From Galerina marginata (taxonomy: Eukaryota; Basidiomycota; Agaricomycetes; Agaricales; Galerinaceae), in NCBI GenBank assembly GCA_023014335.1, contig JAECYW010000008.1, positions 2,666,001 through 2,730,000 of the forward strand: a stretch of DNA of 64,000 bases. Reading direction: 5' to 3'. The position numbers and the translations under genes were made by a program. This document shows, one piece after another, positions 1 to 13,202 of this stretch. Within the stretch, counting starts at the first letter, position 1, and each line of letters opens with the position of its first letter. Below the pieces are notes generated by a model. That model was not told the DNA's origin, did no database searches, and saw only the letters and a program-made list of their open reading frames with translations.

Positions 1-662
1 GGTGGTTGTTTGTCAGCTTACGCGATGAGAAAAAAAGAGTATACGGATGCCAACCTTTTTCATGTAGGCCCAGAGACCTTGCCAGTTCCATCCGACGCTG
101 GCTTCTGAAGGTTCGAGTAGGGCTGACCAAGAATCGTACTGGGCATTCAGTCCACGGGTGTAAGCAGCACCGTTAATGGATGCTATGGAATTAATGACAC
201 ATTGAACGCTTAAACGTCCAAGGCGTCAAAATTTGGTCACTCACAACTTCCCCCCAAGGTTCTCCCGCTATCGTGAGCGGAAATGATTAAGATTTGCAAA
301 ATAACGAAAATTAGAAGACAAGGCACTAACCCTAGGATAGATTTTCCTTGATCTGCGGACCATGAATAAGTCAGTTCGGAACCAAACGCATTACCGTATT
401 CATAGATATCATAAACTCGGGAGTCGTTCCTGTTATCCGCCCCAGTTTCAATCAGAAGAATAGTCACTGTTGGGTCTTCTGCAAGTCGTGCGGCCACCGT
501 GGTCCCAGTCAGGCCAGCTCCGACGACAATATAATCAAAAGTTTGTCCATTTGCCACAGATGCAGAAGTGGTGACCCCCGAAGTGCGTTTTTGCAATGAG
601 GGAGTGGCACATGCACTGGCGAAATAAAGGGTCGAGATGACTAGTTGGAAAATGGGAGACAT
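1..662 (-). CDS. GMC oxidoreductase, AA3-like, N-terminal part (runs off left edge)
   Basis: FAD-dependent oxidoreductase of the glucose-methanol-choline family, probably secreted and acting on sugars or alcohols. The start at 662 gives a signal peptide (hydrophobic run then a Lys-Arg pair about 25 residues in); an upstream in-frame ATG at 719 would bury it. The FAD-binding GAGLTG motif follows a DYIVV strand. Exons read as 662-331, 267-245 and 182-55. Splicing joins the flavin loop GGRTLGGSSSINGA to AAYTRG, then a WNW...YMKK segment, all typical of the family. The middle exon is only 23 nt. The last intron would start with GTTGGC at 54. The substrate domain and the catalytic His lie outside the window, so the substrate cannot be named. 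Confidence 0.88.
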
Positions 663-719
663 AGGAAGGTGATAAGAAAAGGATTGGACAAGACAACCCT
701 TCTGCTGTTCACTTGACAT

Positions 720-3560
720 TTTATATCAGTTTTGTATTTTCCGATTGTGCAGTGCCGAGCATGTGAATAAAAAAATTCCACTCCAACGTTACATGCGTTA
801 CATGCCAGTGATGCTCAAAGAAAGGCTCGCAGAGCACATATGTTACCTAGATACTTTCAAGGGGTCAGAAGACGTCGATGGTGGACAACTTTCCGAGATA
901 CCTAAACGGCACGGAAGATCTTGGGAAGAGCCTTTCATTTCCAAAAATACTGGCAAATGTCTTTAGTCGATGCCTTCACATTGACAGGCCGAGGGGTGTT
1001 ATCGGTGGCAAATCCCTCGAGCCTCTTGCCAGGTTCCTGCAGCTTTTGCGTTGTCACCGTCGTGCTTGTCCAAAGCTTGTCCTCTAATTTATTTTTTTCT
1101 TTGGCTGTCAAACCTTCGTTACGTAAAATTTCCCGCGCACTCTGAAGACACATCACGGAAAACTTGGACTTCAATTGCAACCACCATGTTCAAAAGTCCT
1201 CATTTTGCTTTTCAGCTAGTTTTTTCTGGTGCGTTTAGGGGTGTGTTTATCATGTGCTCATGAAAATTGCAAGTCCTTTTGATGCTCCACCATTTCCAAA
1301 AGAATAGTAACTGGCCATCTTAGCGATTCTCCATGCCGGTGCCATCGCAAGCATTTCAAAAGGGTAGCTCGGGCTTGCCTAGTTTCAGATGCAATGCACT
1401 ACTATCCGAAAGTCACGGTTTGAGGTGTGTTTTTTTTGTCGTTTCCTTGATATGGGTAGACAGCTGAACAGTTGAAAGCAACTTCTTGACTGGGATAGTA
1501 TAATCTGTTCATCCATTACATCAGATACGCAAAGGCCACCAAGCAACCCCCATTATACATTGGACCGGTCAGCTCACTATTCTTAGATTTATTTGACCGA
1601 CTCTGACCCCAGCCTTCATCCTCCGTTGAGCAAGGATATCCAACCAGTGCCGTCGGTGACCATCTTTGTGAGGCGGTCTTTTATATATGCTGCACATGGA
1701 CATCCTATCGTATGACCACAGACAAGTTCCCTGCTCTTCCTAACTCTGATGAATTTTCGACCATTGCATGTTAACATTCACGACCACATGCGAGAAATCG
1801 GCTCGAACGGGGCTATTTCAGCTATTTTTTAATCTCTTCTGGGGCGAATTCAAAGCCTCTTCGCAGCTCTCAGGTCTAGAAGATATTACTGAGCTGTCAT
1901 GGCTGGTTCCTTGTAAATTCTCAAGGCTGTTTCCCGTTTGTTTTTATAAATGCGGGTTGTATTTTTTTCGGCGGAGGCGGGTCAAGACGCAAGAGCTACG
2001 CTGCAAGGTGCGCTCCCACACCTTCCTTGGCTTGGGCAAATTTCCTCCGGTTCTAGCAAAACTGATTTAGATGCAGGTCGCCACGGAGGCTGCGGGCGGA
2101 TAATGCATGGGTGGTAAATGGACTTGTCGCAGGATACACCTAATTAGTCTCCCAACGAGATTCAGATTCAACGATTAGCAGGCGTCCCTCTTCCAAACTA
2201 AAACGTACATTATCCTCATTCACCAATTTGGTATTTTCCTTCTGGAATTTCCTAAGGAACGATGGACGACCCATGAAAGCCTATTTAATCGTACCCCGGA
2301 ACAAGCAGGAGTCATCATTCTCAGTCCTTACAATCGGTTCTTCGTGTACTGATCTCTCTTCTCAAATTCCCTGGTCGGGCACCAGGTTTGTGGCCTCTTA
2401 TCCTGGAAATCTAACGACCTCCCTTCCTCTAATCACTTGGAGCGGTTCCTTATTGTCAATTATCCTTTCAGTTTTTGAGTTGACGTTGTCTGCGTAGGTC
2501 GTCTTGGATGATCAGCCTAATTTCACAATAGGTACAGTAAGCCCAAACTTGAATGATAGAAACTGCGTCTAATCTGGAAATGACAGATTTTTTAACCAGC
2601 TTACTTTCGTAATTTTGATTGATTCAAATTCCTACTTGCACTCGTAATGTACGTCCCCCTTAACCGTCATGATTTATCCATCTGATTTCTCCATTCTTTA
2701 TCGGCGGGGTTAATATTTGGTATCTTCATGCTACTCACGTTGATATCGTACACGGAAACTGTACTCCCCAGGAAGTACGCTGTCCTTCCCACATTTCCAG
2801 GACTTCCTGTGCACCTCGTTGATGAGGCTTGCCTGTGGCGTCAATACAATCGATACTACATATGAAGGGGAACTCATCAATGTCAACAAGCACAAATTTT
2901 ATAGGCTCTACTGCGACTCGCCTGGCGTTTGATGACTGATGATATGCACTACAGGAGCTACGAGCTAACTAACTAACGAGGGAAGAAGCCCTTCTCCGAG
3001 TCGATGACTTTGGCGGTCCTCCTGTGAACACCTGGTTAGTCACCAAAGACTAGCAGCGTCTGTATGCCTTACCATTGTGGTAACTGAATGGGTCGAAAGT
3101 CGAGTTAGTGCTACCCTTGCCAAAAAAAAAAATCAGCGCCATTCCATCAACATGAAAAAGCGACGCCCATAATGACACCTGCAGAGAACAGAAATCAAAT
3201 GGAAATATCATACACGATAATCTCTATACAACTAGATACAGGTGAAACAAACTCTATGGAAACCAATGGAAAGTATAACTTCCATTTAGCATCCGAAATG
3301 AACCAATTTTAAGCAAGGGTAGGGTACAAATATACTATATGAGTAATGTTTCGTGAGAGCAAGGCCCATTGGATGCGTCGTGCGGATGTAATGCAAACGA
3401 GAATAATGAGGAGATTTGCGTGGCGGAGACAAGGGGTTTAGAAAATTTGTTTATAAATACAGTGTCCCAAATTCCAGCCATGAAACTAGGACCATCGAGA
3501 GGAAATATCAGTCTCCTCCCCGTGCAACAATCTCCAACAGTCTAGATACGTATATAACAA
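720..3560. other. gene-free stretch, about 2.8 kb
   Basis: Only short unsupported reading frames on both strands. An 81-codon minus frame at 935-1180 has a somewhat protein-like composition, but no splice-consistent extension or family motif was found. The part next to 720 should contain the GMC promoter. Confidence 0.5.
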
Positions 3561-3746
3561 GTTAACACGAGCCGATGAAAAAAAGAATAGCAGAGAAAGA
3601 AATATATACAGTGCGAATCACGTTAATGCTGCTTTGCCAATGGTGAAAGGAGAGGTGGAAGAGTCTACCCACACTCTGGGTGGGGTCAGTTTGCTTTTTG
3701 CGGGCGAAGCCTGAAGGAGGAGAATGTCCACGATGACGGGAGTGAG

Positions 3747-6102
3747 TCACGAGGTCGAATCGCCAACTAAAACATGGGAACCGGAGGCAGAGTAGTGTTG
3801 ACCTGTTTGACTATGGACCGCGGTTTCGCTTTCCCCGAATCGTGTATCGTGCACGCTGCCAGAAGAACCACCAGGCGCTGAGGGTGGATACAACTGAGGG
3901 TCCAAAGCGAACTCGAGCCGACCGTTTTCATGAGGGTGGTGTTGTTGGTGCTGGTGCTGGTGCTGGTGCTGAGAATAGTCCGCTTGATGTTGGACCATTG
4001 GACCACTGCCACTCGCAATAGAGGTGGTGCCAGCAAGAGGCGAGTCGACCCTCGTCCCGGCACTCCCACTCATACTCGTGTGTGGCGAACTGAGACAACT
4101 CGAGCTCGGGGTCGGCTCCGTGGTCGATGCGTAAGAACTTGGGACCTCTTCGTCAGCTGGGATGTCGTGGACCACACTGGCTAAGCTAGACCTACCTCAT
4201 CAAGTTCTCGTGGCTGTTTTCGTCCTGTCCTCCATGGTCCCGCCTGCCAAAGGGTCTCTGCTCGTGATTGAACGGAGGCTGCGATCGATGGTGCTCTCGG
4301 AATAAAGTCTCGGGGGAGGGATACATAAATTCTTCGTCTGAAACGTTGAGGCCGACTTCCATTTCTGAGACATTCAAGTTGACGAGACCTTGGCCTTGCA
4401 TAGTGGCGTTCCCGCTGTGCGGCACGCTCCCCAAAGGGTAGTGGTTCTGAGAAGCGTTTTCCAGAGTCTCGCGCTCTCTATGGGGAACATTCGGCTGCTG
4501 AAGATGCACATGCGGATCGTTTTGCTCGTTCATGAAGTGATGCGGCTGTATCAAGACCGCAAACATTCAACGACAAATCCTTGGGAGTGAATAAAGACGA
4601 CATGCTTACCTGTAGATGATCGACCTGAATCCCTGTGTATCCGGCTCGATGTACTTGTTGCTGAAAATTCTGGTGCAGTTGGTGCAGATTCGGGTGCTGC
4701 TGGAATGCCGGGAACATATATCCCATTACTGGTGAGACAGTCCCGACCCCCTGTCATACCTACGTCCCCACCCGACAGCCGATATAGGTTGGACGCAGTC
4801 TCTAATTGCAAATCAGGGGGGCGAGGTCTCGACGACCTGTTTTCACCCAAAGACAGGGAGTTTCTCCGCGAACTCCTATGCCCAGGGACGTTGCCCCTAC
4901 CGCTTGCAGGCCAGCGACGTGAATCCAGACGATCCAGAAATCAACGGCCCTCAAAATGACCGGTGCGTATCAAAGCGCTTCGCACCGCGTTAGAATTCAA
5001 AGGGGGCTGTGAAGGATGTTCTGATGAACCGCCGCTTGCATTACTGCTGTGCGTACTGGAGGTGCGAGGTGCGAGTCTCAGAAGGTCTCCTTGGTCCAGT
5101 AGGGCTGTTCGAATCTGTTGTGCTTGAAGTGGCGACGTGCGAAGCATTGTAAGAGCCGTTCGAGCCACCCTGCCGTGTTCTTGTTGGGCTTAGGTTTGTT
5201 CGGTCCGCGTACACGACCCTCCTTTGCGTATTCGCACACGAGACCTCGAGTGATACAGCGTTTGCAGGATGGGTGTTCACCGCTGCACTGTGAAACAAGA
5301 CTGACAATGAAGGGGAGTCAGTATTACTCCTCTCGACTGCAAATGATAACAGCAATACACGACGATAAAACAGGATTCCAGCAGATGAAGATGAAACAGA
5401 TGCAAATGAGACGAGCGAAAGGAAAGAATGTAACAAATGAAAGGTCTATTGCTCACTTTAGCTTTCCTCGTGCGACATTTCTCGCAATGCTTGTGCCGTG
5501 CGCAGTCGTGGGTGTTCCGGAGTGCGATAGAATATCCCTGTGGCGGGGTCCAGCGAACCAGCTAGTGTCAGACGATGGCTCGACGCCGCAGAAGGCGAGT
5601 GGCTTCCGTGACTCGGTCCTGGTCCTAAATTTTGTCCCTTGAAGTGGAACGGCTGATGTAACGGCGGCGGTGATAGTCTAGGCGGAGGAAAAGGCGACGG
5701 ACTCGGGAATGCTGGCGGTGAATAAGCTAGGGAACCGAGATTGTGATTCGACTGAGGAAATGGCTGTGAGACATTGTGGTGGTAAGGAGGCCACCCGTGC
5801 GGAGATTCATGACTAGGGGGACGTTGGGGTTGGTGTGGTACAGTGGCAAACGGCGAAGGGGAATGGTAGACGGAATGATGGGAGTTGAGAACATGCGGGT
5901 CTAAAGAGCGATTGACGGTGGTGTTCATATTCTCCTGCCGGGTGAATAGCGGGTGTGGGTGCGGGTGCGGATGGATCTGGGAGGACGAAGCGGGAAATTG
6001 GTGCATGTCTCGAGACTCGAAATCCGCAAACTGAGTATAGTGCATTTGGTCGTCGTCGTCTCTGTATGGAGGGGGCTGGTTGTTGTCATTATAGGACGAC
6101 AT
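3747..6102 (-). CDS. Zn(2)Cys(6) transcription factor, frame interrupted
   Basis: Fungal zinc-cluster DNA-binding regulator, presumably nuclear. The first exon (from ATG 6102) encodes about 200 residues rich in Pro, His, Ser and Gln. The zinc cluster is split: CEKCRTRKAK ends at an intron donor at 5456, and CSGEHPSCKRC...GLVC resumes at 5287, giving exact C-x2-C-x6-C-x6-C-x2-C-x6-C spacing, followed by a basic RGPNKPK tail. The first exon is out of frame with the first cysteine because of one extra T at 5486-5487. Downstream frames encode more His/Gln/Ser/Pro-rich sequence (runs of HQ near 3960), with a convincing intron between 4609 and about 4551, but also unexplained frame changes near 5190, 4941, 4730 and 4190. 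No fungal transcription-factor middle domain is recognisable. It is either a real gene with sequence errors or a decayed one. The exon map is uncertain after the zinc cluster. Confidence 0.65.
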
Positions 6103-9100
6103 CTAGGTGTTGGTTATATCGTCCGTTCGAAAAAGAAAAGAAGAGGAGAACCTAACCATGTAAGAAACTGAATTAAATCTGGGTGCGTGGGGCCTTTTTG
6201 CCTTTGGCAGTTAATGTATGTTCGAGGTGCTGCCGAGCTCCGTAAATGCTATGTAGCGATCGAGACGCCCGTAAATATAGATCTGATTTGTAAAGGAGAC
6301 GGACTTGGTATACCCCGGATTGCTTGGCCCAAGGATCCAGATTATTTCGCGGCGATCCTATGGACCAGGCAGAGGGCCGAGGACAACAGCTGTGGTTCGC
6401 TTCGAGAGAAAATAAAATTTTGTTCGAGATTCTTACATGCAGAATCTCTTTTCGCTCGGCCAGGTGCGGGGACGGAGGCAAGTTGCACAAATTGAGGAGA
6501 TTACATACTTCTGGTTTCGGAGCGGCACATACTAGATCGGGCGATCGAATTCGGCTAATTTTCAGTGTCCGCGGCGACAAGCAGTGCCAAATAAACCCAA
6601 TCCGGGCGTCAATACTTGCCTCGATATACAGCTACCTACCTGCCCGCACCAATTCTTCGCCTTCATTTTGTTTGACCACATGTATTAACTGACACATGTG
6701 TCCCCCTTCTTTGGAGTGCGAGAAACCTCCTGAGCTTCTTTCTGTGTCTATCAACGGGCGGCGTCCTTGACAAGGCCAGGCTGTCAACACAAATCAACAC
6801 CAATTCAATTAAATCCACTAGAAAGATTTCAAGAAAAAGTGCTTGCCTTGGGTGATTAACTACCGGTGAGTGACTGACAAAGCATCAGCTGTTCATCGAA
6901 TCAAATTTGGCCTGATTTCATTTCGATCCGAGTTCTTTATTACCCGCGAACAGTGGCTCATTACTTATAGTGACTAAGAAACAGGCGACCACACCATACA
7001 TAAAATGTAAGCGAATATTCACTATCGAAAGGCTTATCCAATTATCATAGGAGTATAACACAGAATCGTCTCGTTGGACCTATGCTTCTCTCGTTGGCTT
7101 CGTGGTCCGCTGCAGAGAAATATCTACTGTGTCTACCTCGTTCATCTGTTTCTCCACGGTGCCTCGATGCGTCTTTCGACTGTCCAATTTAAAATCGGGT
7201 TTTAAACCCGTATTCTCACTCGCTCATTTTGGTATTGTCCTCTCCAAACTATGTATCAAAGTTGTCGGTCCGAGTCAACGATTCAATTACCCACGTATAC
7301 CATCGACGACGCACTTTACCTGGGATTTTATGTCTCTCTGTGGCGGTAGAGTTGGTCAAGTCCATTCCAGTACCCTCATAAAACCCGCCTTTTCGTTGCC
7401 GAACGGCTGGCAATCAAACGATAACCCCAAGCTCATCCTCAAGGCTCGAAGCGATTCATGAAGGGTATCAACCACATGCCACAAGCCAAAAGCTATTGAC
7501 ACTTTATCTAAGGCCTCCTAGGAGAGAACGTTCCTCGTTGTGCTGATGGCATGTAATAACTCGCCGAAAGAATACCAGGGGCTCGTTATGACCAGGCCTC
7601 TGTTCACTGTAGCATCCTCCAAATTATTCACCGGGTTTCCGGTCCTCTACACTCAATCAATTTATTTCGTCCTTCAAGTAAGCTTTTATACTCGCTTCGC
7701 GAGCATACCAACTACGGCAACATGCAGGAACACGCCCCCTACTTTAGGCGACACACCCACGCATATGAAGGCGTCGCATTGTCAGTGTTTACAAGTGACA
7801 GACTTTGTGTATTCCATGTTCTACCTCGTTCCATTGTCGAGAAAAACGGTTTTTCTGAGGCCCTGAATTTGAGCTACTTTATCCTGGGGTTTGATCGTGG
7901 GCCGAGAAATAAGCATCCGAACCCCCCTTTGCATTCAAGATTGCAGATTAAGACGGGGAGCATAATATTAGTCAATGTATGGTGCGGTATACCAAGATTT
8001 TGGTCATAGAACCAAGAAACAGACAAATCTACGCAGTTCCCCGTTTCGCGGGAGGCAATTGAAGCAGGAGGATCGAATACGGAATTCGCCAAAGTTTGGA
8101 CTACAAAAACCGAAGAGAAGAAGGATGCAACCGCCGGCTTCAACTGAGTTCACAAATATTCTAATCCAACGGCAAAACTGTAAGTGTGTTTGTCATCCTC
8201 CGACCAACAGTCCGATGCATTCAAATTTTTTTGAAGAGCCACGCTCGCAGAACCCCTTACTCCAAAGCCAAGCGCTTCTGGTTCTATTAGAGCTCTCTGT
8301 AAGATTGTCTTTACTCGACGACCCATCACGAATGGCATGTTACGTATATTATGCAGTCGCCTATGCCTTTACTTATACAATAAAGTTTAAGGAGAGCGAC
8401 GTCCGCAATCGATCTCGAAGAAACGGTATTCTTCCAGATTTTTCTCGTGAAGAAGACTAGTAAACCAAGATCTGGTGAAATTGGCCGCGGGAGATCGTAC
8501 ATAAAAAAATCCAGGTTTAACCGCATACGCTATGCGACGGCGAGCGCACGTCAAGAAGCGCAAGCGAGACTGCTATAAACCACAGCCAGCGCTAAAAAAA
8601 ACCAGTTCATCCTCTACGCCTGCACGCGTATAACTCGTGGTATTTTATTCCTTTTTTTAAAGAGAACTCAAGGATTCCAACGACGGGGAACGAGCAACGA
8701 GGCCAACCGCGAAGCTCGGCTGCTGACAGAGCCACCGAATAGCTTCTTGACTTCTTAAAGCTTCGCGCTTGCCTCGATCTTCCGAATCTTCACGCACGCG
8801 AGCCAAGCCCCTTTGAATTTGGAGGTTCAATTTATCCTTGAGAAGGATTGCAACAAAGCAAAGGTCGATTTCTCCCCGTCAAAGCCGTCGAGGTCCAGCT
8901 GCCCGGTTTACTTGGACCGCCTTCCGACTTCAAATTATTTATCTCAGGTCGATTCATTGACACGGAAAATATTTTGTAGTTCCTATAGTCCCTTTATCAA
9001 TATAAGGTGAAATCATACAGTATTATGAGCCGTGAACTTCAAGCGAGAACAAAATGCGCCTCCAATTGGCTACCTACGATGGCTTTCCCCCCTGTTATTC

Positions 9101-10355
9101 TGCGTTCGCCGAGGCTGAGATTCTACCTTCAAAAAAAGGTATTTTTTTTTTCTCGTCGCTTAGCTATTTTTTTGAATTTTATATCAGTGAGTTAGAGCTC
9201 AGCAATTCTATATACAGCCTGGGCCAAAGTTCCATCGCAAAATGAGACTGGTTAGTGAAGACCCAGAAATGAGCTGCCGTACTATTAATACTTTATCGAT
9301 GACGTCTTAGACGGCCCCTAACTAGGAGGTAAGATGCTCTATTGGGGTCTGGGCCGAACCTGAGAATAGTAGGAATTCTCGAATGGGAATGTTCTGAGCA
9401 ATATACTTGCGCCACGCAAATCGTCCACGCTGCACCCTGCCTCGAGGGCGAGGGCTCAGATGTCGAACACCGTGGATCTTTTCAGTTTGACGTTTAATTG
9501 TAATACTTACTGAGGGTGTCAGATTTTCAACAGGACGAGGGTAGGTCATTGGATTTTCCTCCCGCATCTCAATACATTTGCCCCTTTGAGTGCTATATGC
9601 GACAAGACGTGCAGCCTGGCAGCGTTTGTAGTACCTGAAGGATCAAAAGCATTAAAGGTTTATACTCTCACTCTGGACTACGGTGAAAAATTAGTAGGCA
9701 TGGACGGATATTAACTCGAATCCAATAAGGAACACGAACTACAGAACGACAATGCTTGACAGCAGAACCTGTCGACAAAGTTTGTTCATATTGTATTCGT
9801 ATTCGATCCGTGTTCAGCGCTAACATTTTCTAACAAGACACGGGAAAGATAGTCGAAGTCCTCGCGATCTTCATCGTCACTCTAGCACCTGACCTCCGGA
9901 TGGGGTGAACTTGAAAGAATATAACAATCTGCTAGTCAAGCCGCATTTTCGGGCTATATTTATTAATTTCTTAGGATCGTATAAAAGTGGACCGGCTGGC
10001 TCACCAGTAATCTTTGGGTAAATTTTGTTGGCGAATTTCTGGTTGTAGAGTCGATAAGTAATGCACTTATCACTTTGCACACAGCAGTACGTGGGGTGGA
10101 GATTCCTGGATACTTGAGGATCGAGAATTCACAGGGTAAAAATATGAAACCATGCCAGAGGGAAGGACGAGAGGTTATGAAGGTTGATTTGGAAATAAAC
10201 CGCAGACATTGGCCTTCAAGCTTCAGATTTAGGCTACGCAATCTCATCAGAAAATTCGGCGGCGAACACCCGAAAAGAGTGACCTGACGTATGATCGTTG
10301 GAAGTTTTACAGGCACCTCACATATCGTAGAATAGGCTTGCTACCGTGATTTGGA
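6103..10355. other. gene-free stretch, about 4.2 kb
   Basis: Reading frames on both strands are short, overlap one another and show no domain, signal peptide or splice-consistent extension. A 135-codon minus frame at 6173-6580 lies in the region expected to be the promoter of the zinc-cluster gene and is treated as chance. No repeat or RNA gene was recognised. Confidence 0.45.
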
Positions 10356-11660
10356 TTATACAATTGAAGTCTGCATGGAAGATCCTACCCTAGAAGCGTC
10401 CTCTGCATCGTAATCAAGAGGAGGGTTACTTATTATATCACGTTCCACATCGACATTAATTGTCGTCCGCCTGATCGAATTAAACGATTGTCCAGACGGA
10501 CTTCCAGTGAAGGCAAGAGTTGACGGAGTGGTTGATTTTTCCCTGGTCAATATACTGGGTTGGCTAGGCAAAAACTCTCTGTATGCACCTAGCCTGACAT
10601 TCCGATAGACGTGACAGGCCATGGAGTTCATGAGGACAATGTTGGGAACGCCAATAAATGACCTGTAGACAACGGGAATCGAGAGGTTGAAGAACATGCA
10701 AGATGTGACGAGATTGAGAGTAATTGTAGTCCTGAATGGCAATTTACGTCACTACTGATCCATAAACAAAGAACCAGCGTACGGAAAACTGCTTACAGGT
10801 AGTATGCCTGTCCGTCTTGAAGAAGGGATCTAGAGAATGACGGTAGGTGTCGACCAAACACCATGACATTAACTCCGTTCTTGATAGTAGTATCGACGTA
10901 GGAGTTCTGCATCAGGCGCCAACTTGTGGCGCAGAAGATGAGCGTGTCGTTGACAAAAGGGATGATACAAGCCGCAGCAACATAGGGTTCAAGGTGGGAG
11001 TTAACGCAATATTTGGTCGTCCCAATGTTGGTTCCAGAGAGGCCTTGGGTTGGAGTTAAAGAGCCTCCGATTACCGCCAGCCACATAAAGAAAAAAAATG
11101 CAATGACAACGTTGTTACCGAGATACATGGCACGAATGCGAAAGAAAAAGAGTAGGGAGGTCGAAGGGACGACAATCGGGTAGAGAAATTGGATGTAGTG
11201 CACGTTCTGGCAATGTCCGACGGGAGAAGCTTCAGATGGCGTCAATGTCAACAAAATGAGAAAGCACAACGGAAAACTGGGAGAGACCGACTTTGCAGGG
11301 TTGTGATACCCAAGAGGTATGCCAGAGAGCTAAATCTACACATACCTTCATGAGGGAAATGCACTCAGATCAGTCGAGCATTACTCACCTAGAAATAAAA
11401 TATATTATTGTCGGCATACGTAAGGGGCGCCTCAGTAACATCTTCAAGTCCGTTTGGAGATTTAGCAATATATCCCAGATCAAGACCTAGAATATTGCGA
11501 ATCAAAAATTTCGTCTGTTTATCGCACAGAAGTGATAATGCAAATCTTACCGATACGGACCCTACGAGGACATATGTAGCGATTGTTATTTGAAACGCCA
11601 GCTCGGGGGGATAAACGCCATTGGCGTAAATGGGTTAGGAAGCTCTGAAATATTGGACAT
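10356..11660 (-). CDS. seven-helix integral membrane protein (basidiomycete family, unknown function)
   Basis: Multi-pass membrane protein of a large basidiomycete family related to proteins with DUF6533/DUF6534-type domains; function unknown. Five exons: 11660-11551, 11486-11389, 11335-11292, 11229-10797, 10731-10356. The spliced product has the family signatures: an IWDIL helix, PTIIYFISR, a SPVGHC loop, SLLFFFRIRAMYL, a DTLIF helix, LLQDGQAYYL and a final helix, then a polar cytoplasmic tail. Exon lengths sum to 1061 nt, one short of a whole number of codons. A run of six C (coding strand, 11605-11610) would need seven to join the start MSNISELPN to PPELAFQ. With that base the product is 353 residues. 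The family assignment is from memory of conserved motifs. Confidence 0.78.
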
Positions 11661-11803
11661 AGCGAAGAGTTAGGTTCTATGTAGCACGACCAAGCGCGAT
11701 TAGAGGTCAAAACCTCAAAATCAAGCTTCATTTAAGTGTTCAAAGCGGCCTTGCTGCGAATTACTCCGGGTAAGGCGCTGGCGCAGCGTAACTGTGACGG
11801 CGC

Positions 11804-12100
11804 TCAAACACTTCCGTGGTCTCGTCGATCCCTTGGGGGCAAGTTGTCAGATTTAATATAGAGTACAGCCTGCTGGACATAGACATGAAAAGAACCCCAC
11901 ACTGGTGATTCGGAGAAGGTGAAAAGCCGCCGGCGTCGAGAGTCCGTTGGAGGATCGTAGTCAATGAGCAGCGGAATGGCCACTGGGGTCGGCAGAATCA
12001 TTTCGAAAAAATATGCCGGCTTTCGTGTATTACAACTGGCACAATTGAATTGCTGGTTGTTACTATCAGTTAGCTGGTGAGAGGGGTCGAGAGATGTCAT
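11804..12100 (-). CDS. hypothetical small protein
   Basis: A 98-codon frame just upstream of the seven-helix gene, with an early CxxC (CASC), an RRRR patch and no recognised domain. It may be an exon of a larger gene or chance. I do not recognise it. Confidence 0.2.
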   Translation of the reverse strand: MTSLDPSHQLTDSNNQQFNCASCNTRKPAYFFEMILPTPVAIPLLIDYDPPTDSRRRRLFTFSESPVWGSFHVYVQQAVLYIKSDNLPPRDRRDHGSV

Positions 12101-12437
12101 TTCCTAGAACTGAAGTCGATGTCGGAGTTGTTATTCCTGGAAAACGCAAACCAACAAGACCCGAATAACAGCGACACATACTAGTGGAGTATGCTGAACG
12201 TTACAGCTAATGGCGAATCGATGGACTCCCAAATCGCGCCACGCCCCACGCCCCACTGATTTGCTTTTGGATGCGGTGGAGCGGCCGAATAAATATCTTG
12301 GAGCGTCCAGGGGCCAGCGCTATCTAGGCGAGCTGGTCTACCGATACGCCGTTAGCTGTACTCGAGTAGAGAAGTGCGACGCCGTGCCACCCACCTTTTG
12401 ACTTCGCATAACTCACTCCCTTCTATACTGGCTCCAA

Positions 12438-12845
12438 TTACTCATTTATGCCGAAATATGGGTTTGAACTCGAGCAGGCATCGATGGCATGCGAGAGCTT
12501 TGGCAAAAACAGACGCTTGATAGTAAACAATGGATCCGACTGACAAGATACGAGCTGGAAGCAGTGAAGTGGAATTGGAGGAGGAGTAGATAGGCCGACT
12601 ACGTAAAAATAGGCCGAGTATGCACAGGTATGCACGTGTTGATCGATTGATTCGCCGGCCCATTTATATAGCCGTTCCTCTTCACTAAAATAGGGGCTTT
12701 GGGGGGGGCTTAGGTGACGTTGCAAAAGAAGGAGACTTTGAATTGAAGCTTTGGAACATACTTGACCAGTAACTTGAGAGAATTTATGGACATCAAAGGC
12801 TTCTAAACAGATTCGCCACACGAGCCCATTCGGAAGAGTTGACAT
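12438..12845 (-). CDS. hypothetical protein
   Basis: A 135-codon frame from ATG 12845 beginning MSTLPNGLVWR. Composition is plausible for coding DNA, but there is no recognised motif, signal peptide or homologue. It lies in otherwise empty sequence between the seven-helix gene and the first unknown paralogue, so it could be chance. Confidence 0.2.
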   Translation of the reverse strand: MSTLPNGLVWRICLEAFDVHKFSQVTGQVCSKASIQSLLLLQRHLSPPQSPYFSEEERLYKWAGESIDQHVHTCAYSAYFYVVGLSTPPPIPLHCFQLVSCQSDPLFTIKRLFLPKLSHAIDACSSSNPYFGINE

Positions 12846-13202
12846 TACTAGCTCAAGGAGCAACTGCTTAAATCAAAGGGTAGAGTAGAGAATATATTTA
12901 TGCAATGTTTATAAGGCAATCCTGAGTAGTAAGTTGTAAAGTCAAATAGATGAATATTTATGCCGTTATTTAAGTCCTAATCAATATATCCAGAAATGCT
13001 TCTATACAGTGTCGTGAAATGTGTTGAACTAAATTACAAATAATTAACAGTCCTTGAGCCTGCCATGATTAAAAGACACATAAATTGTCCGTGAGCGTTC
13101 CAGTCCGTTTGGTCCGTACTGGAAGTTAGATAATCGTGACCTCAGGAAACCTTCTAGAGAGCCTTGCCAAGTCGGATTCTGAGGTTCTGCGTTTATCGAT
13201 AT

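Noticed and set aside
6173..6580. 135-codon minus frame upstream of the Zn2Cys6 gene
   Set aside because: Composition not protein-like, no motif, and opposed by open frames of similar length on the other strand.
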